Below are positions 46,053 through 57,201 of a stretch of DNA of 64,000 nt, piece after piece (the first letter of the stretch is position 1; every line of letters begins with the position of its first letter). The notes beneath the pieces are model-generated. The model saw only the letters and a program-made list of their open reading frames with translations. It ran no database searches and was not told the origin of the DNA. The DNA comes from Massospora cicadina (Eukaryota; Entomophthoromycota; Entomophthoromycetes; Entomophthorales; Entomophthoraceae): assembly GCA_022478985.1 (NCBI GenBank), contig JAKSZP010009318.1, positions 62,001 through 126,000 of the forward strand. The letters run 5' to 3'. Position numbers and translations under genes: made by a program.

Positions 46053-49000
46053 TTACCACTGTTGCCAGCGGGACTGCCAGGTATGGGGGTTTGGTGCACT
46101 ACTCCGAGGGGTTTCCCCTGCTATGGAGCAGGTGTGAAGGAAAGGGTCTGTGTGGAGGAACCAGAGTGGGAACCATGATTCTATGAGCGCTCTTTGACTT
46201 GGTCTCATATTTCCATAGAGCCAGGCTTGGAAGTGCTCTAGTAAGTGGACATGGGCTCTGTTAATAATCCCATGAATGGTTGGGACCTTGCCCTTGAACG
46301 CATCTAATGCAATTGTGTGTATTGTCCACATTGCAATGGGTATTATTAGGGAGCGGACTGTAGATAGGATTGGTGACTCGATCTGGAGCGTGAAGATACT
46401 CTTTTTTTTAGTACTAGATGGTCCCAAACGTGAAGATACTCTTTGATATCGAGAACTCCTGTTTGTTTTAAATCTTGAGCTGGCGTGCAACTTCCTGTCA
46501 TATAGCTTTGGTTGGGGGGCATGTTTCTAGGCGTTGATGTAGGGATCCTTCCCCTCCACATACTGCACATGTTTTGTGGAGGGAGTTGGAGCGGTCCGCC
46601 GTCCTATAGGTCCTTCTCAAACAGCGCCAGGCGTTTGCTCTTATCCTTGGTTGTAGGAGTGGGTGGTGTGTCATTTTCCACATTGCTTTCTGTGTAATTA
46701 AATCATAAGGAATGTCCAGCATATCTAGGTATACTATCCTAGCTATGCTTGGGGTTGTTGCGAGCATATCCCTCTGGGGGTGGTTTTCTGGGTTTCTTAA
46801 TTTGAATTGGGGGCTGGGTCGTCCCCTTCCCTGTATTGTACCCATGTTCTCTATGGTCCATCCCATACGGCGGATAGTTTGGAAGATATGTTTGAAATGA
46901 AGGGAGGTTCCATGTGGACACGTTGCAGTAGGGTGCTTGGCAAGGTATGAAATTAGTCTGGGTGGACTATGTGGGTTGGTTAATTTGAGCGCCTGTGCAA
47001 AGTTAGTCCTTGCTGCTCTGGACCAATGTTGTTGTGGGAGGTCTGGAGCAAGGTTTTCTTTATCCAGTTACCTAGGATGTGATTGGTATGGCTCTCAAAA
47101 TCTATTAGTCCCATGCCTCCGCTTGAGCGTGGGCCAAATAGTGTTTCCATCCGTATAGGAGGGTGAGAGCTAGGCCACAGCCAGCCCTGGATAAGCGCGC
47201 GAATTGAGGTTATAAGGGTAGGTGAGAAGGCTATCTCATGGGCCTGGTACCACAGTATTGGGAGGATGAGCGAGTTAGCAACTGTAACTCGTCCTGTTAA
47301 TCCTGGGGTTCTTCCCTTGAGGGAGGCGACGCGTTTGGATACCCGTTGTAACAGGTTACTTTCCATTGTCTCATTATCATATCCCCCTGATTCTAGCCAG
47401 ATTCCAAGGTGTCGGACAGGAGTGTTGGTGGGAGGTGTTGCAAAGGGTAATATGAATGGGTTTTTTCTTCGAGTGTTGGTGTGAGATTCTGATGTTGTGG
47501 CCCAATTGTTTGTGTATTTGTCTAAGAGGATGATTTCTGTCTTCCTTTTGTTGAGCGATGCATTGCTCACCTTGGAGTATTCCTCTAGAGTGTGTTCCAG
47601 CTGTCAGGCATCTTCATTGTTTGCTATACCTGCTACGCAGTCATCTGCAAAGGCCAGTATCTTGACTGTTGGTTGTCCTTGTGCGGTTATCCCCATGAGA
47701 CGTGAGTCAGTTACTCGGAGGAGCGAGTCAAAGCTGAAATTGTATAGCAGTGGGCTGAGGGGATCCCCTTCTTTGAGCCCTCTGTGTGGTTTAATCTTGT
47801 TTGTTAGGAATCCAGGGCCGCATACAGCCATGGTTGCAGATTCTTTTAAGAGCATCGCCCATTCTATGAATCTTGGTGGGAGTTTGAAGGCATGTAGACA
47901 TTCTTTTAGGTATGGCCAGCTAACACGGTCATACGCCTTTTCCTGATCCAAGAAGACCAGGGCACCAGTTGCTTTGGATTGGCAAATATTTGCAATAGGA
48001 TGAATGTTGTTCCATATTGAACGCCCTGGTATAAACCCAAACTGGTTGGGTGATAGGGCATCAGATACAATTGCGCCTAATCTAGCTGCTAAAATTTTTG
48101 TTATAATTTTTGTGTCAGTGTTGGAGAGTGCAATTGGGCGCCAGTTGGCCAGGTACAACTTGTCACCCTTTTTATACAAGGGTATAACGTAGGATTTATG
48201 GCCTCCTGGTAATAGGCGTATTTCCAACAAACTCTGGTTCATTGACGCCAATAGGAGGGGGGAGATTTGTTGAAAATATTTTTTGTAAAATTTGTAGGGT
48301 ATCCCATCAGGCCCTGGGCATTTCCTACATGGTGCACCGCGAATTGTTTCCCAAAGCTCCTCCCATGTGATAAGGGATAGTATATTGTAATTTGGTGGTG
48401 TACTTTGTATCTTGGCAGTTTGAATAAAATTTTAATTTTTTTGGATCTGTTGGCATATTGCGATATAATTTGGTGTAATAGATAAGTACTTCCTTCTTGA
48501 CCTCCTCAGGGTCAGTTGCCACGGTGCCATTGGTCTTGCAGACCTGTGTGCATGTGGGCTGGTTTCCGCGGGAGTGGAATTGGCAGAAAAGGTATGTTGA
48601 ACAGGTTTCGCCTTCCTTTATGAACTTACCTTTGTTCAATACTTTGATTCTGTGTTGGTGTTCAAAGATGAGATTGTTAAGTCAGGCTGAAATTTCTGCC
48701 CATTTGCATCCCCAATTAGGGCTATAGCCAGATCTCGGAGTATTTATTTCCAGGTGGTCTAGTTCTGCCAAGGTACGCTTGATTGTGGCTGTGTCCGCGG
48801 TGTACTTGCATGATGCAATATGTCAGGCTTTGTTGATTAAATCTTTTTTGCAATTTTCCCATGTTCCGATGGGATCTGAAGTGAATGGGGCTGTGAATTC
48901 TGGGTTTGTAGCCTTGTTTTCAGCCCAGTCAGATATCTCAGGCAATCTTATATTTTCTGGGTGAAGCTTTCTCCAAGGCGACACCTGTGTGTGGGGTTGG

Positions 49001-49690
49001 GTTGGCGCTAACTGCACCGTAACTAATTGGTGATCAGAAAAATTGATCTTTTTGTTGTAAATTTAGAGATTCTTGAGTGGTGGGATTGTGGGATGAGGAT
49101 GTGGTCAATACGACTCATTGATATGAGCAGTCCCTCACGTATGTTGGGTCTTGTCATATGGGGAAGGATTGGTGAATTGGGAGGAAGAGCATCCTGTAAG
49201 CCAAGAGATGCCTTCATTGTGCGATATTCAATGTGTCCAGGTGGGTATCCCCTGGGATTAGGACATTGATCTGTATTGGGGTTATCCCAGCAGTTGAAAT
49301 CGCCTAACATGATGATATCTGGTGGGAGGGTGAGGATAGAAATTTTTTCAAAATTTATTTTCTCTCTCAGTTGCAGTGCATGGTGTGTAGATACATGCTA
49401 ACGAAATTATTTCATCTTGGCATGTGATTGTTGCTACCAGGACTTGACTGTGCAAGTGTGATGATGATTTTTGTAATTTTAAATTTTTTGGACTATCACC
49501 CCACAGTGAGACGTCCATACTGATTGTGATGGTGCGACCCTGGTTGACCAGGATTCTTATTCCCCTTGTAGGCAGTGGGTTTCTTGGATGGCCAAGATGT
49601 CTACAAGAGGTTTTTTCAGGAATACCAGCTTTTTGGCTTGGGACATATGAGCCCTGGCTCCCGCGATATTTAATGTCCCTATTGACACTG
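46053..49690 (-). pseudogene. LINE 2 ORF2 remnant (endonuclease, reverse transcriptase, Cys/His C-terminus)
   Basis: The endonuclease part starts near 49690: IGTLNIAG, VDILAIQETH near 49590, MLGDFNCWDNP near 49300, SRIDHILIP near 49110. The RT part is the best open frame (47604-48251): FGFIPGRSIWNN, VFLDQEKAYDRVSW (motif A, near 47930-47960), HRGLKEGDPLSP and ILAFADD (catalytic box, near 47640-47662). Downstream are GRVTVANSLIL (47270) and, at 46498-46866, WRCLRRTYRTADRSN with CAVCGGEGSLHQRLETCP, a zf-RVT-like motif. At least six frame breaks are present. RT motif residues are intact, but no full-length protein can be made. Confidence 0.9.
46389..46444 (-). repeat. Micro-insertion 3: TTTGGGACCATCTAGTACTA plus A-run between 16-bp duplications
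   Basis: CGTGAAGATACTCTTT is at 46389-46404 and again at 46429-46444, identical. The 24 bases between, read on the minus strand, are TTTGGGACCATCTAGTACTA plus A's. This is the longest of three copies sharing ATCTAGTACTA and an A-run, so it shows more of the source's 3' end. It interrupts LINE 2 ORF2. Confidence 0.8.
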
Positions 49691-49706
49691 AGGTGCCCGT
49701 GGCGCC

Positions 49707-50924
49707 TCAGGAGCAGTTGGGAGGACCCTCTGGTCCTATCCCACCGCGGCTCATTTTGGCCATGCTCCACATCTGTACTCCAACTCTTTCACTGCCATTG
49801 TTGGTTCCCTTGATCTGACCCAATGATCCAAGGGAATTGCGGTTTTTTACATTTGTGTCAACTTTTCCTGCACAGGTCTCATGTTGATTTGATGCGGGTT
49901 GTTGATTGGATTTTATATTTTTGAGGCTCAACTTTGTTGCATTGTGCGCCGCATTTTCACCCAATTTGCGGTTGCATTGTTCCTCAGTATGTGCATGACT
50001 GATGACGCTTTGTGGCTCAGTCTGGTTACTGTGAAAATTTTTGACCTGGGCATATTGTTCTGATTGGTTGGTTCGGTGAGTATCTAAAATATCCTCCTGA
50101 ATTTGTCCGTGGTTAATGGCGGATTCCATGTGTGCCGCCGCTTCAGCCGCTGCTCTCTAGCGGGCTTTTTGTGCTGCTTTACACTGTTTACTTGTAACTG
50201 GGTCCACGATGGAGTATAGTCCATCTTCACTTCAGCGGAATGGGTGGTGACCATCAGTCATTTTGGGGAAGTTTTCATTATCTTTGTCCATAGCTTCTTC
50301 ACAAAAATCAATTTCCATTAAGCCCTCTTTTACAGGGCATGCATGTTCCTTGTGGCCCAGTGAGCCACAGTGGTTGCAAATGGGTGGTGCGCGTTCCAGT
50401 GTAACTTGGAATGCAGCCAACTGGCCCCCATCTGCAAAGTGTGATTCTGCTGCGCGGGGAATTCTGGATAAATCCTCTTCCACTTCTGGAAAGGGTTGAT
50501 TACAGCGATAGCTTTGCCCGTGCACAGGTTGGGCATTAAGCAAAATCGCTGTAATTCAAGTTGTTGGATTTCTCCATAGGCCAAAAGACCTTTGTGGAGC
50601 TCCTCCTCGATTACCTTATGAGGAAGGTTGGTGGGGAGTGAGTCAAAGGATATGAACAAAAGATTTGCTTTGTTCCATCTAGTGCGCGCGGTGTGCACAA
50701 ATTTTTTTGCCCTCAGGGAGGGCAATTTCCATGCAGATTTTTGCTGCGGCATTGGCTTCATCAGCTGTTTCAAAAGCAATATTGATCCAGCCACGGCCCA
50801 TGTTGTTGGTGGCTATGTACACCGCGTGAGGGAAAAGTGAGGGCTGTGCCTCACATGTTTTCTCCCACAGGGTTGGTGACTCATCCCCAAGGAAGAGTCT
50901 GATCCCATGTTCCACCTTTGACAA
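49707..50924 (-). pseudogene. LINE 2 ORF1 remnant (RRM-like region and CCHC zinc knuckle)
   Basis: The frame opens near 50924 (MSKVEHGIRLFLGDESPTLW). It shows LFPHAVYIATNNMGRGWINI, then NLLFISFDSLPTNLPHKVIE and a LLAYGEIQQLEL block, together resembling an RRM-like fold. An intact zinc knuckle CNHCGSLGHKEHACP follows (about 50330-50380), then a polar Gln/Asn-rich C-terminus ending near 49707. Two or three frameshifts separate the parts. It would package the LINE RNA; half-LINE ORF1 copies resemble this protein over the RRM-like and knuckle part. Confidence 0.8.
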
Positions 50925-51179
50925 AGGTTGGTTGAATTAAATGTACATGTATTGCGCGTGCTTTACAGTAGATACCATAAACCCAGATGGAGTCTGAGTT
51001 TGCGATTTATTTGCAGATTGGATTCCTGGTCATCCTCCAGGGGCGTTTCTTGCCCTTAGTTGCACCATTAAGTACACCGCTTGCTGCGACGCTCACCCAT
51101 GTTGTATTATTTTTGTTATTAAAGTCGCCCATCTTTCCTGTGTGTGATTATCCAAGTCTGCTGTTCAAATTGAATCGTA

Positions 51180-51199
51180 GTAACTAAAGTGATTGTTAC
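51180..51199 (-). other. 5' terminal hairpin of LINE 2
   Basis: On the minus strand: GTAAC, loop AATCACTTTA, GTTAC, ending 18 bases from the element's 5' end. Same loop core as LINE 1A and half-LINE 3, different stem. Confidence 0.65.
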
Positions 51200-51217
51200 G
51201 AGAATGAAAAGCTTTGT

Positions 51218-51234
51218 AGTATTAGCAATATCCT
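51218..51234. repeat. Target site duplication of LINE 2 (5' side)
   Basis: AGTATTAGCAATATCCT is the perfect partner of 45928-45944. Removing LINE 2 rejoins the leader of Ty3 element 3. Confidence 0.95.
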
Positions 51235-51346
51235 GATAATAGGGATTTCAAAATTTACCAACTAATGCTCTTGATCAAAGCTGTGGTTTATTTTACTACG
51301 CACAATTCAGGAAGAGCAAAGACAACATTTCAAAAACTTCCTCAAT

Positions 51347-53130
51347 ATGAACACTTCACCTTTAGTGGGATATCTGCAAAGCATTAATACATTGGGGATT
51401 ATGTTATCAAGTGTTTTCAGCCAACTACCCAGAACATTAGAGCCATTCAAGTCAAGCAGCAGGTGGTGATCACCAATCTAGTTAAGTAAACTTGACACAA
51501 CTGTGTACAACAGCAGGATTTGATGCAACAACTAGATGTCAGCTTACAACTGATTTGTGCTGGCTTGGACTCTACAATGCAGTGTTTTCAGCAGTTGCAC
51601 ACACAAATTAAGAATCTGATGGGCAAGATGAAAGCCAAACTTTTTTGGATAGTCAAAGAGTTTATCAACAAAATTGGGTTCACTTACAATGGAAGAATGA
51701 AGTGGACAAACCTTGCCGATTGGCTGAATAAATTGCTGGTTTAGTTTGAGCTCAGGATTCAACTGAATCAACGGTTGCTGCCAGACCTGAAACCCACATG
51801 GTCATGGTCAATTTAATCAAGAAGATACGGGAAATTAAGAATACTGTCAAAGATATGGAGAGGAGAATTAAAAGACTTATTAAGGAGATGAGAGCCAAAA
51901 TTGATAAGCTTTGTATGGAACTAGTAATTATCAATATGAACGCTTTATAATCAGTGACTCTATCAAAATTAGACTTGTTGAAGCTCAAAGTCATTAAATT
52001 AGAGGACATAAATTTCAAGTATGAAAGGAGAATAGTGAAATATACAAAACTTTATTCAATTCCCAAAAACGAGAGGCCATGCTGCAGAAAGAAATCGAAA
52101 CCCTGAAAGCAATTTTATAAGGTGAAATCAATAAAAATTGTCAACTTTAAGAGAAAAGACCAAAAATGCTTGGCTTGGGGGAAAAGTCCTTAGACGATTG
52201 GATGCCCACAAAGACTCTAAATGTACTTGCTAATGGGATAAGTACCATGAGGCGAATTTATTTGAGGATGAATTGGTATCTATTGAAGTAGAAAATGCGC
52301 CAACAGCACAATCCATTCTGTTTAGGAAATGCCCCAACCATCACAGCACTTCCTGAAGGTACGCCTGAAGCAACTCCAGCATCCGCTCAAATTCCAATTA
52401 GAAATACTGCACCAATCATCATTGAAGATTTCAAGAGCACTCTGAAGTTTCCCGTTTTCATTAAGATAATGCGCCTGCCTTCTTCTGTTTGTTTAAGATG
52501 ACAATGTATGGCTATAGTATTGGAAGAAACTGTTAATGTTGTAAAATGTATCAATACTTTGTGCTGAAATCTAGTTTTGACTTACTTTCATGGGGAGAAT
52601 TGAAGCTATAAGAGGTGAAGGATGCAATTCAAAAAGAATATGGTAGTCCAGATAAGATGTCATCCCAGAAGCAATATATGGGAATTCAGTTTATGTAGGA
52701 CAAAATGGTGGATGCATTCGCAAATTGTTTTTATAAGGAAGCACAGATCATCAGTGGGGCTAATATGATGACCAATTTTGATGTAAGGATTGCGATGAAG
52801 AACGCGTTATTCCATCGCCAAGACTTGCATTAAAATGATGGCGCCCACTTTTACTAACAAATACACCATTTCTCTAATACCATCTAAAGGTCTTGTCAAC
52901 AACGTTTGAGGCACCAATTGAAACATTTAAAATAAATCATCAGTTGAACAATAATAAGGGTTCAGGACTTTTCTCCAACAATTCCAGAGATTTCAATAAT
53001 AATGGGAATCATGATAAACAATATGAATGATTTAGACACCCCAATAAGCCTTGGTTGACTTGTAATAAGTGTGGACAACCCTGTCGTTTTGCCAATAACT
53101 GTGACCAGCATAATTGAAGGATCAGGCCAA
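51347..53130 (+). pseudogene. gag: Ty3 element 3 gag remnant
   Basis: The start is taken as the ATG at 51347 (MNTSPLVGYLQSINTLG), the first in a leader-proximal open stretch; this is uncertain. The middle has helical, Gln/Lys-rich sequence (51520-51910). Capsid-like blocks follow: VKDAIQKEYGSPDKMSSQKQ near 52620-52670 and MVDAFANCFYKEAQIISGAN near 52710. The nucleocapsid knuckle near 53070-53103 reads CNKCGQPCRFANNC, so the His of the usual CX2CX4HX4C is Arg. Stops and frameshifts occur throughout. Confidence 0.72.
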
Positions 53131-53579
53131 CTTGGTCCAGCCCAAGGAGAGGCAAGAAACTTTCCATATGCAGGGAAAAGACCATGCGGTATAGACAAGA
53201 TACAGTCTAGAGTTGCAGGTAACCAAGATCCCCCAGATAAATCATATGAATTGGAAAAGTCAGAATTATTCGCAGATAAGCCTAAGTTAGATCCACTTCA
53301 TTAAATTTTTACAAAAATGTGAACGTGATAACTAGCTTAAAATTGAAGGGGATTGCTCCTGAAATTGTAAAGAAGGTAGCTCGCCCATATGCCCAACAGA
53401 TAGTGTAAAAAGTCCGAAATGCTGAAGATGAGACAGACTTATTGAATGTAAAAATCAGATGACGTCAATGTATTGATTTCAATTGGTACAATTCAAGAAA
53501 CGTTCCCCTGAGATATCAGCTTAATTGACTCATACCCTTGATTTGGCCAATGAATCCAGTATACATGCATTAAACAACA

Positions 53580-56500
53580 TCGTATCTTATTTTTCTGAGT
53601 GCACATATATGGATATTTTGGTAAACCAAGTCCCCATAAGGGCAATAATTAACAATGGCGCTAATTAATATAGTACCAACCAAATTTAGTTAAGAGATCT
53701 AAAACCAAACTGGATCTAGAGCACAGGAAGCAGTATGGGATGGCTGGCCCTGACTGCACAACTTCCTGTGGGGCCTAAAGCGCTCTGCCACTATAGTTTA
53801 GATCCTTGGTCATATTGGAGCTAGCAATTGTCCTGGACAACCAGAATTATGAAATCTTCATTAGGGACTTACTTCATGCGGAAGTATGAGGTCAAATGTG
53901 ACTTTGAAAAAGACGCTTTGACGATTCTGAGGCAGACGTTGCCACTGATTTATCAACGTGAGGGGAAGGCGCCCCTCAGTAAGAAGAATAATTTCATCAA
54001 TTTAGTCTATAAGGGTGAAGTATTACCTTTCAAAACAAATTTATTGGGAAGAAAATCCAGAAGTTACCCAAATAGGTAAATGAGAATTGTAAATCCTGAA
54101 TCGTTCTAAAGAAGATGTCATAATTCAGATAATGATGCAGCAAATTGTGGAGACCAGACTGAGTTTGGAGATCACAAAACAGTTATATCAAAAAATTGAA
54201 GCTCCTTGGCAACAATCAAGGATCAAGATTTGGGTAGTCCCAGGAATTTTAATTACTAGTCATGATGAGATTTGGGTCCTTTTAGCCAATATGGGAAAAA
54301 ATATGATAAAAGTCAAACGGCACCAGGTATTCACATTTGCCCACTTGAAACCAGTATAAAAGATTTGACCTTCCGCGAATTTGGAGAATTAGATGAATTA
54401 GGACTTTCAAAGGAAACTGACAGGAGTATCCACACGCTAATCAAAAGGGATTGATTATCTGAGATAACGGAGGTTCATAAGGAAGAAGTTCTAGCCTCAC
54501 TTAAAAAATACTGAGTCATTTTTTGCATAAGACTACTATGATCTTGAGTATGAGAAAAGGATGTTTTGCACTAAGTCAATACTGGGGATGCCGGACCAAT
54601 TTGATTAAGGCATATACAAAGGTCTAGGGCGGCAGAGGCAGTTGTTTCTGAAGAAATTAAAAACTCATAGAGCACAGGATGCTCGTACCATCATCCAGCC
54701 CATGGGTGAGTCCATTATTGATTGTTATAAAACAGATTGAATTGAGTCATAATTGATTAACTTTGGTTGAATAAAATCATGAAAAAGGACTTGTACCCCC
54801 TGCATAGAATTGACCATGCGCTAGTTTGGTTAATAGGAAAAAAGTATTTCTCCGCCATGAACTTAATCTCCAGTTATTGGCAGATAGATATGCTCCTGGA
54901 GAACCAAGAGAAGCATACCATTATCATGGCAAAGGGGTTTTACCAGCTGACAAAGATGCCTCAAGGCTTGTGTAGCACCCCTGAGACATTCCAGCGGGCA
55001 ATGGACACGATTTTATTAGATCTGAAGCTGTCCTGTGTTCTTGTCTATCTGGATGATATTAATGTATTTATCTGAACATTCACCAATCACCTACACCACC
55101 TTGAGGAAATTTATATAATGCCTGGCTTCCACAAATCTCAAAATTAAGCTAAAAAAGTGCCATTTCTTTAAAGAGGAATTATAATACTTGGGATTATAAT
55201 GAACGCAGATGTATTTAAGCCCCAAATCCAGAAGTTAGAAGCAATTAAAAAGATTACAGTCCCTAAGAGCGTTCACAATATTTAAGTTTTCCTTGTTATG
55301 GTCGTCAACTATCACTAATTCATTGAAGATTTAGCAAAAATAACTGATCCGCTTTCCATCTATTTCAAGAACCAAGAAAATATTTGCCTGGTATTATGAG
55401 GCTCATATTGCATTTGATTAATTGGAGGAATATTTGACATTGAGTCCAATTTTAAGATATCCAAATTTTAAGAGACTATTTATTATTCAATTGTGTGCAT
55501 CGCTGATGGCAATAGGAGCCATCCTTAGTCAAGTAGATGAAAATTGGGATGAACACCCCATGGCATTTGTCAGTCAAACTCTGTAAAAGGCTGAGAGGAA
55601 CTATATGGTCATGGAGCTAGAATGCATTGAAGAGATATATGCCTGCAAACAATTTTTGTGTATATATCTACAGAACGCATTTCAAGGTTGTGACCAACCA
55701 CGCCTCTCTCCAGTGTCTTCATAAATTTAAAGAACCAGAAGGGAGATTGGCTTGGTATGCTTTAAAGTTGTGGGCCTACAACTTTGAGATAGAATATAAA
55801 CACGAGAAAGGAATCAGAACGTTGATGGTTTACTGAGGTTACCAGCTGTTCTTGCTGTGCAAGATTTTGCTGATGACCTATTTGAGAAAATGATCTATGG
55901 AAAGTTACAGGAAGGGACTATCGAAATTCAGAAAGCGCTGAAAAAGGCAATGGAGAAGACAAAATTTGTCAACAGTCAATTACTCAAAAATAATAGATGA
56001 GAAGAGGCTTTTGTTTCTAAAACTTTCATATTGGACATAAATAATTTGGACTGCTCACAAGGTTTTCAGTCAAATTGGGTTAAAGAAGACGCTCTAACAC
56101 ATTAGGCAATACTACTATTGGGAGTCCCTAATATATATTGTTACAGATTAATTCACCTGTTGCATGGAGTGCCAGCTCCACAAGCTACATAAAAACTTGA
56201 TGAATTACCAATTGGGAAGCAATGATTTGCATGACACACAGTCTCAATTGACGTTATGGGACTATTATATGTGATTATGGGTGGGGTACGTTACATCATA
56301 GTAGTGATTGGCTACCAAACGAGGTGGTTGAAACCTGAGCCATAAGCTGAGCTGATGCCCTAAGTACCGCCAAATTTATCCTGGATCAGGTGGTATATTG
56401 ACATGGGTGATCAAGTGTTGCTGAGTGACAATGAGACAATTTCACCTCATTTGTAATTCCTTGCTTAAATGATCTGATGGGTATCAAAGGTTGGTATCTG

Positions 56501-56990
56501 CACCCTATCAACCTGAAATGAGCGGATTTGTTGAATGAGTCAATGGAGGCTTACTGTTATGCTAAGGAAGCTGATATCAATCAAGGCGTTGTCTTGGGCA
56601 TCTTAGCTAAGTTCAGTGACTTTCGCATATAACATCAGTTTCCATTTGTCAACAGGAAAAACACAGTTTGAGTTATTGTATGGTCATAGGGTAGCATTGC
56701 CGCCAATTCTCTACTCAGAAGTCTAGCCAACTCTGGGAATGAGCAATGGATAAATACCTATATTGGCTAGCAAATATGATAGTGGATCTCCAATCTCAAG
56801 CTTGTAATATAATGATCAAAAGAAGAATTCAAGCTAATAAGACCAATGACAAGAGTCAATCCACCCTTAAGGATTTTACCATTGAAGAACGTGTAGCCTA
56901 TTGTGATACAAGTGGGTTTGGTTGACAAAATAAGCTAGATGCATCATGGTTGTTACCATTTATGTTATTTCAAAAACGGCAAATGATGCC
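53580..56990 (+). pseudogene. pol: Ty3 element 3 pol remnant (PR-RT-RNaseH-IN)
   Basis: The protease site near 53635-53670 reads VPIRAIINNGAN, with Asn where the catalytic Asp of D-T/S-G should be. RT (54767-55075) has KKDLYPLHRIDHALVWL, MAKGFYQLTKMPQGLCSTPE and an intact active-site box YLDDINVF. RNase H-like sequence is at 55484-55840 (GAILSQVDENWDEHPMAFVS, FKVVTNHASLQCL). Integrase runs from about 56100 to 56980, with CMECQLHKLH near 56160, SIDVMGLLYV near 56250, LLSDNETIS near 56425 and APYQPEMSGFVE near 56500. Many stops interrupt it. Confidence 0.85.
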
Positions 56991-57187
56991 TACATAATCA
57001 GTAATGTTTCCAATGGTTGTTAATTAATAGAGTACATAGCAAATTCCTAAAAAATGTTAAAAAAGAAAACAATAATAATAATAAAATTAAAAAAAATAAA
57101 GAAAAAATTGTAAAAAATTTAAATGTAGAATGAAATAATAATAACATTTTAAATATGACAAAAGGAAAAAAATTTATTATATTTTTA

Positions 57188-57201
57188 ATATAAAACTTTA
57201 G
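57188..57201. repeat. Target site duplication of LINE 1B (5' side)
   Basis: ATATAAAACTTTAG matches ATATAAACCTTTAG at 60882-60895 in 13 of 14 positions. Confidence 0.8.

Larger units (their letters stand above)
45945..51217 (-). mobile_element. LINE family 2, full length (5.3 kb), nested in Ty3 element 3
   Basis: This non-LTR element lies on the minus strand with a perfect 17-bp duplication. It has a 5' hairpin, ORF1 with an RRM-like region and zinc knuckle, ORF2 with endonuclease, RT and a Cys/His C-terminus, and a 3' stem-loop that closely matches the half-LINEs. Its ORF2 keeps longer open stretches (up to 215 codons) than LINE 1A, so it may be younger. It lies in the 5' leader of Ty3 element 3 and therefore inserted after that element. 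A micro-insertion lies at 46389-46444. Confidence 0.93.

Noticed and set aside
46405..46428. Resemblance of TTAGTACTAGATGG in the micro-insertion to the 5S rRNA internal region
   Set aside because: The A-run sets the insert's sense strand opposite to 5S, and the match breaks down after about ten bases.
57050..57187. A-rich stretch with AAT repeats as a LINE tail
   Set aside because: It lies upstream of the LINE 1B 5' junction defined by the 14-bp duplication and so belongs to Ty3 element 3, not to a LINE 3' end.
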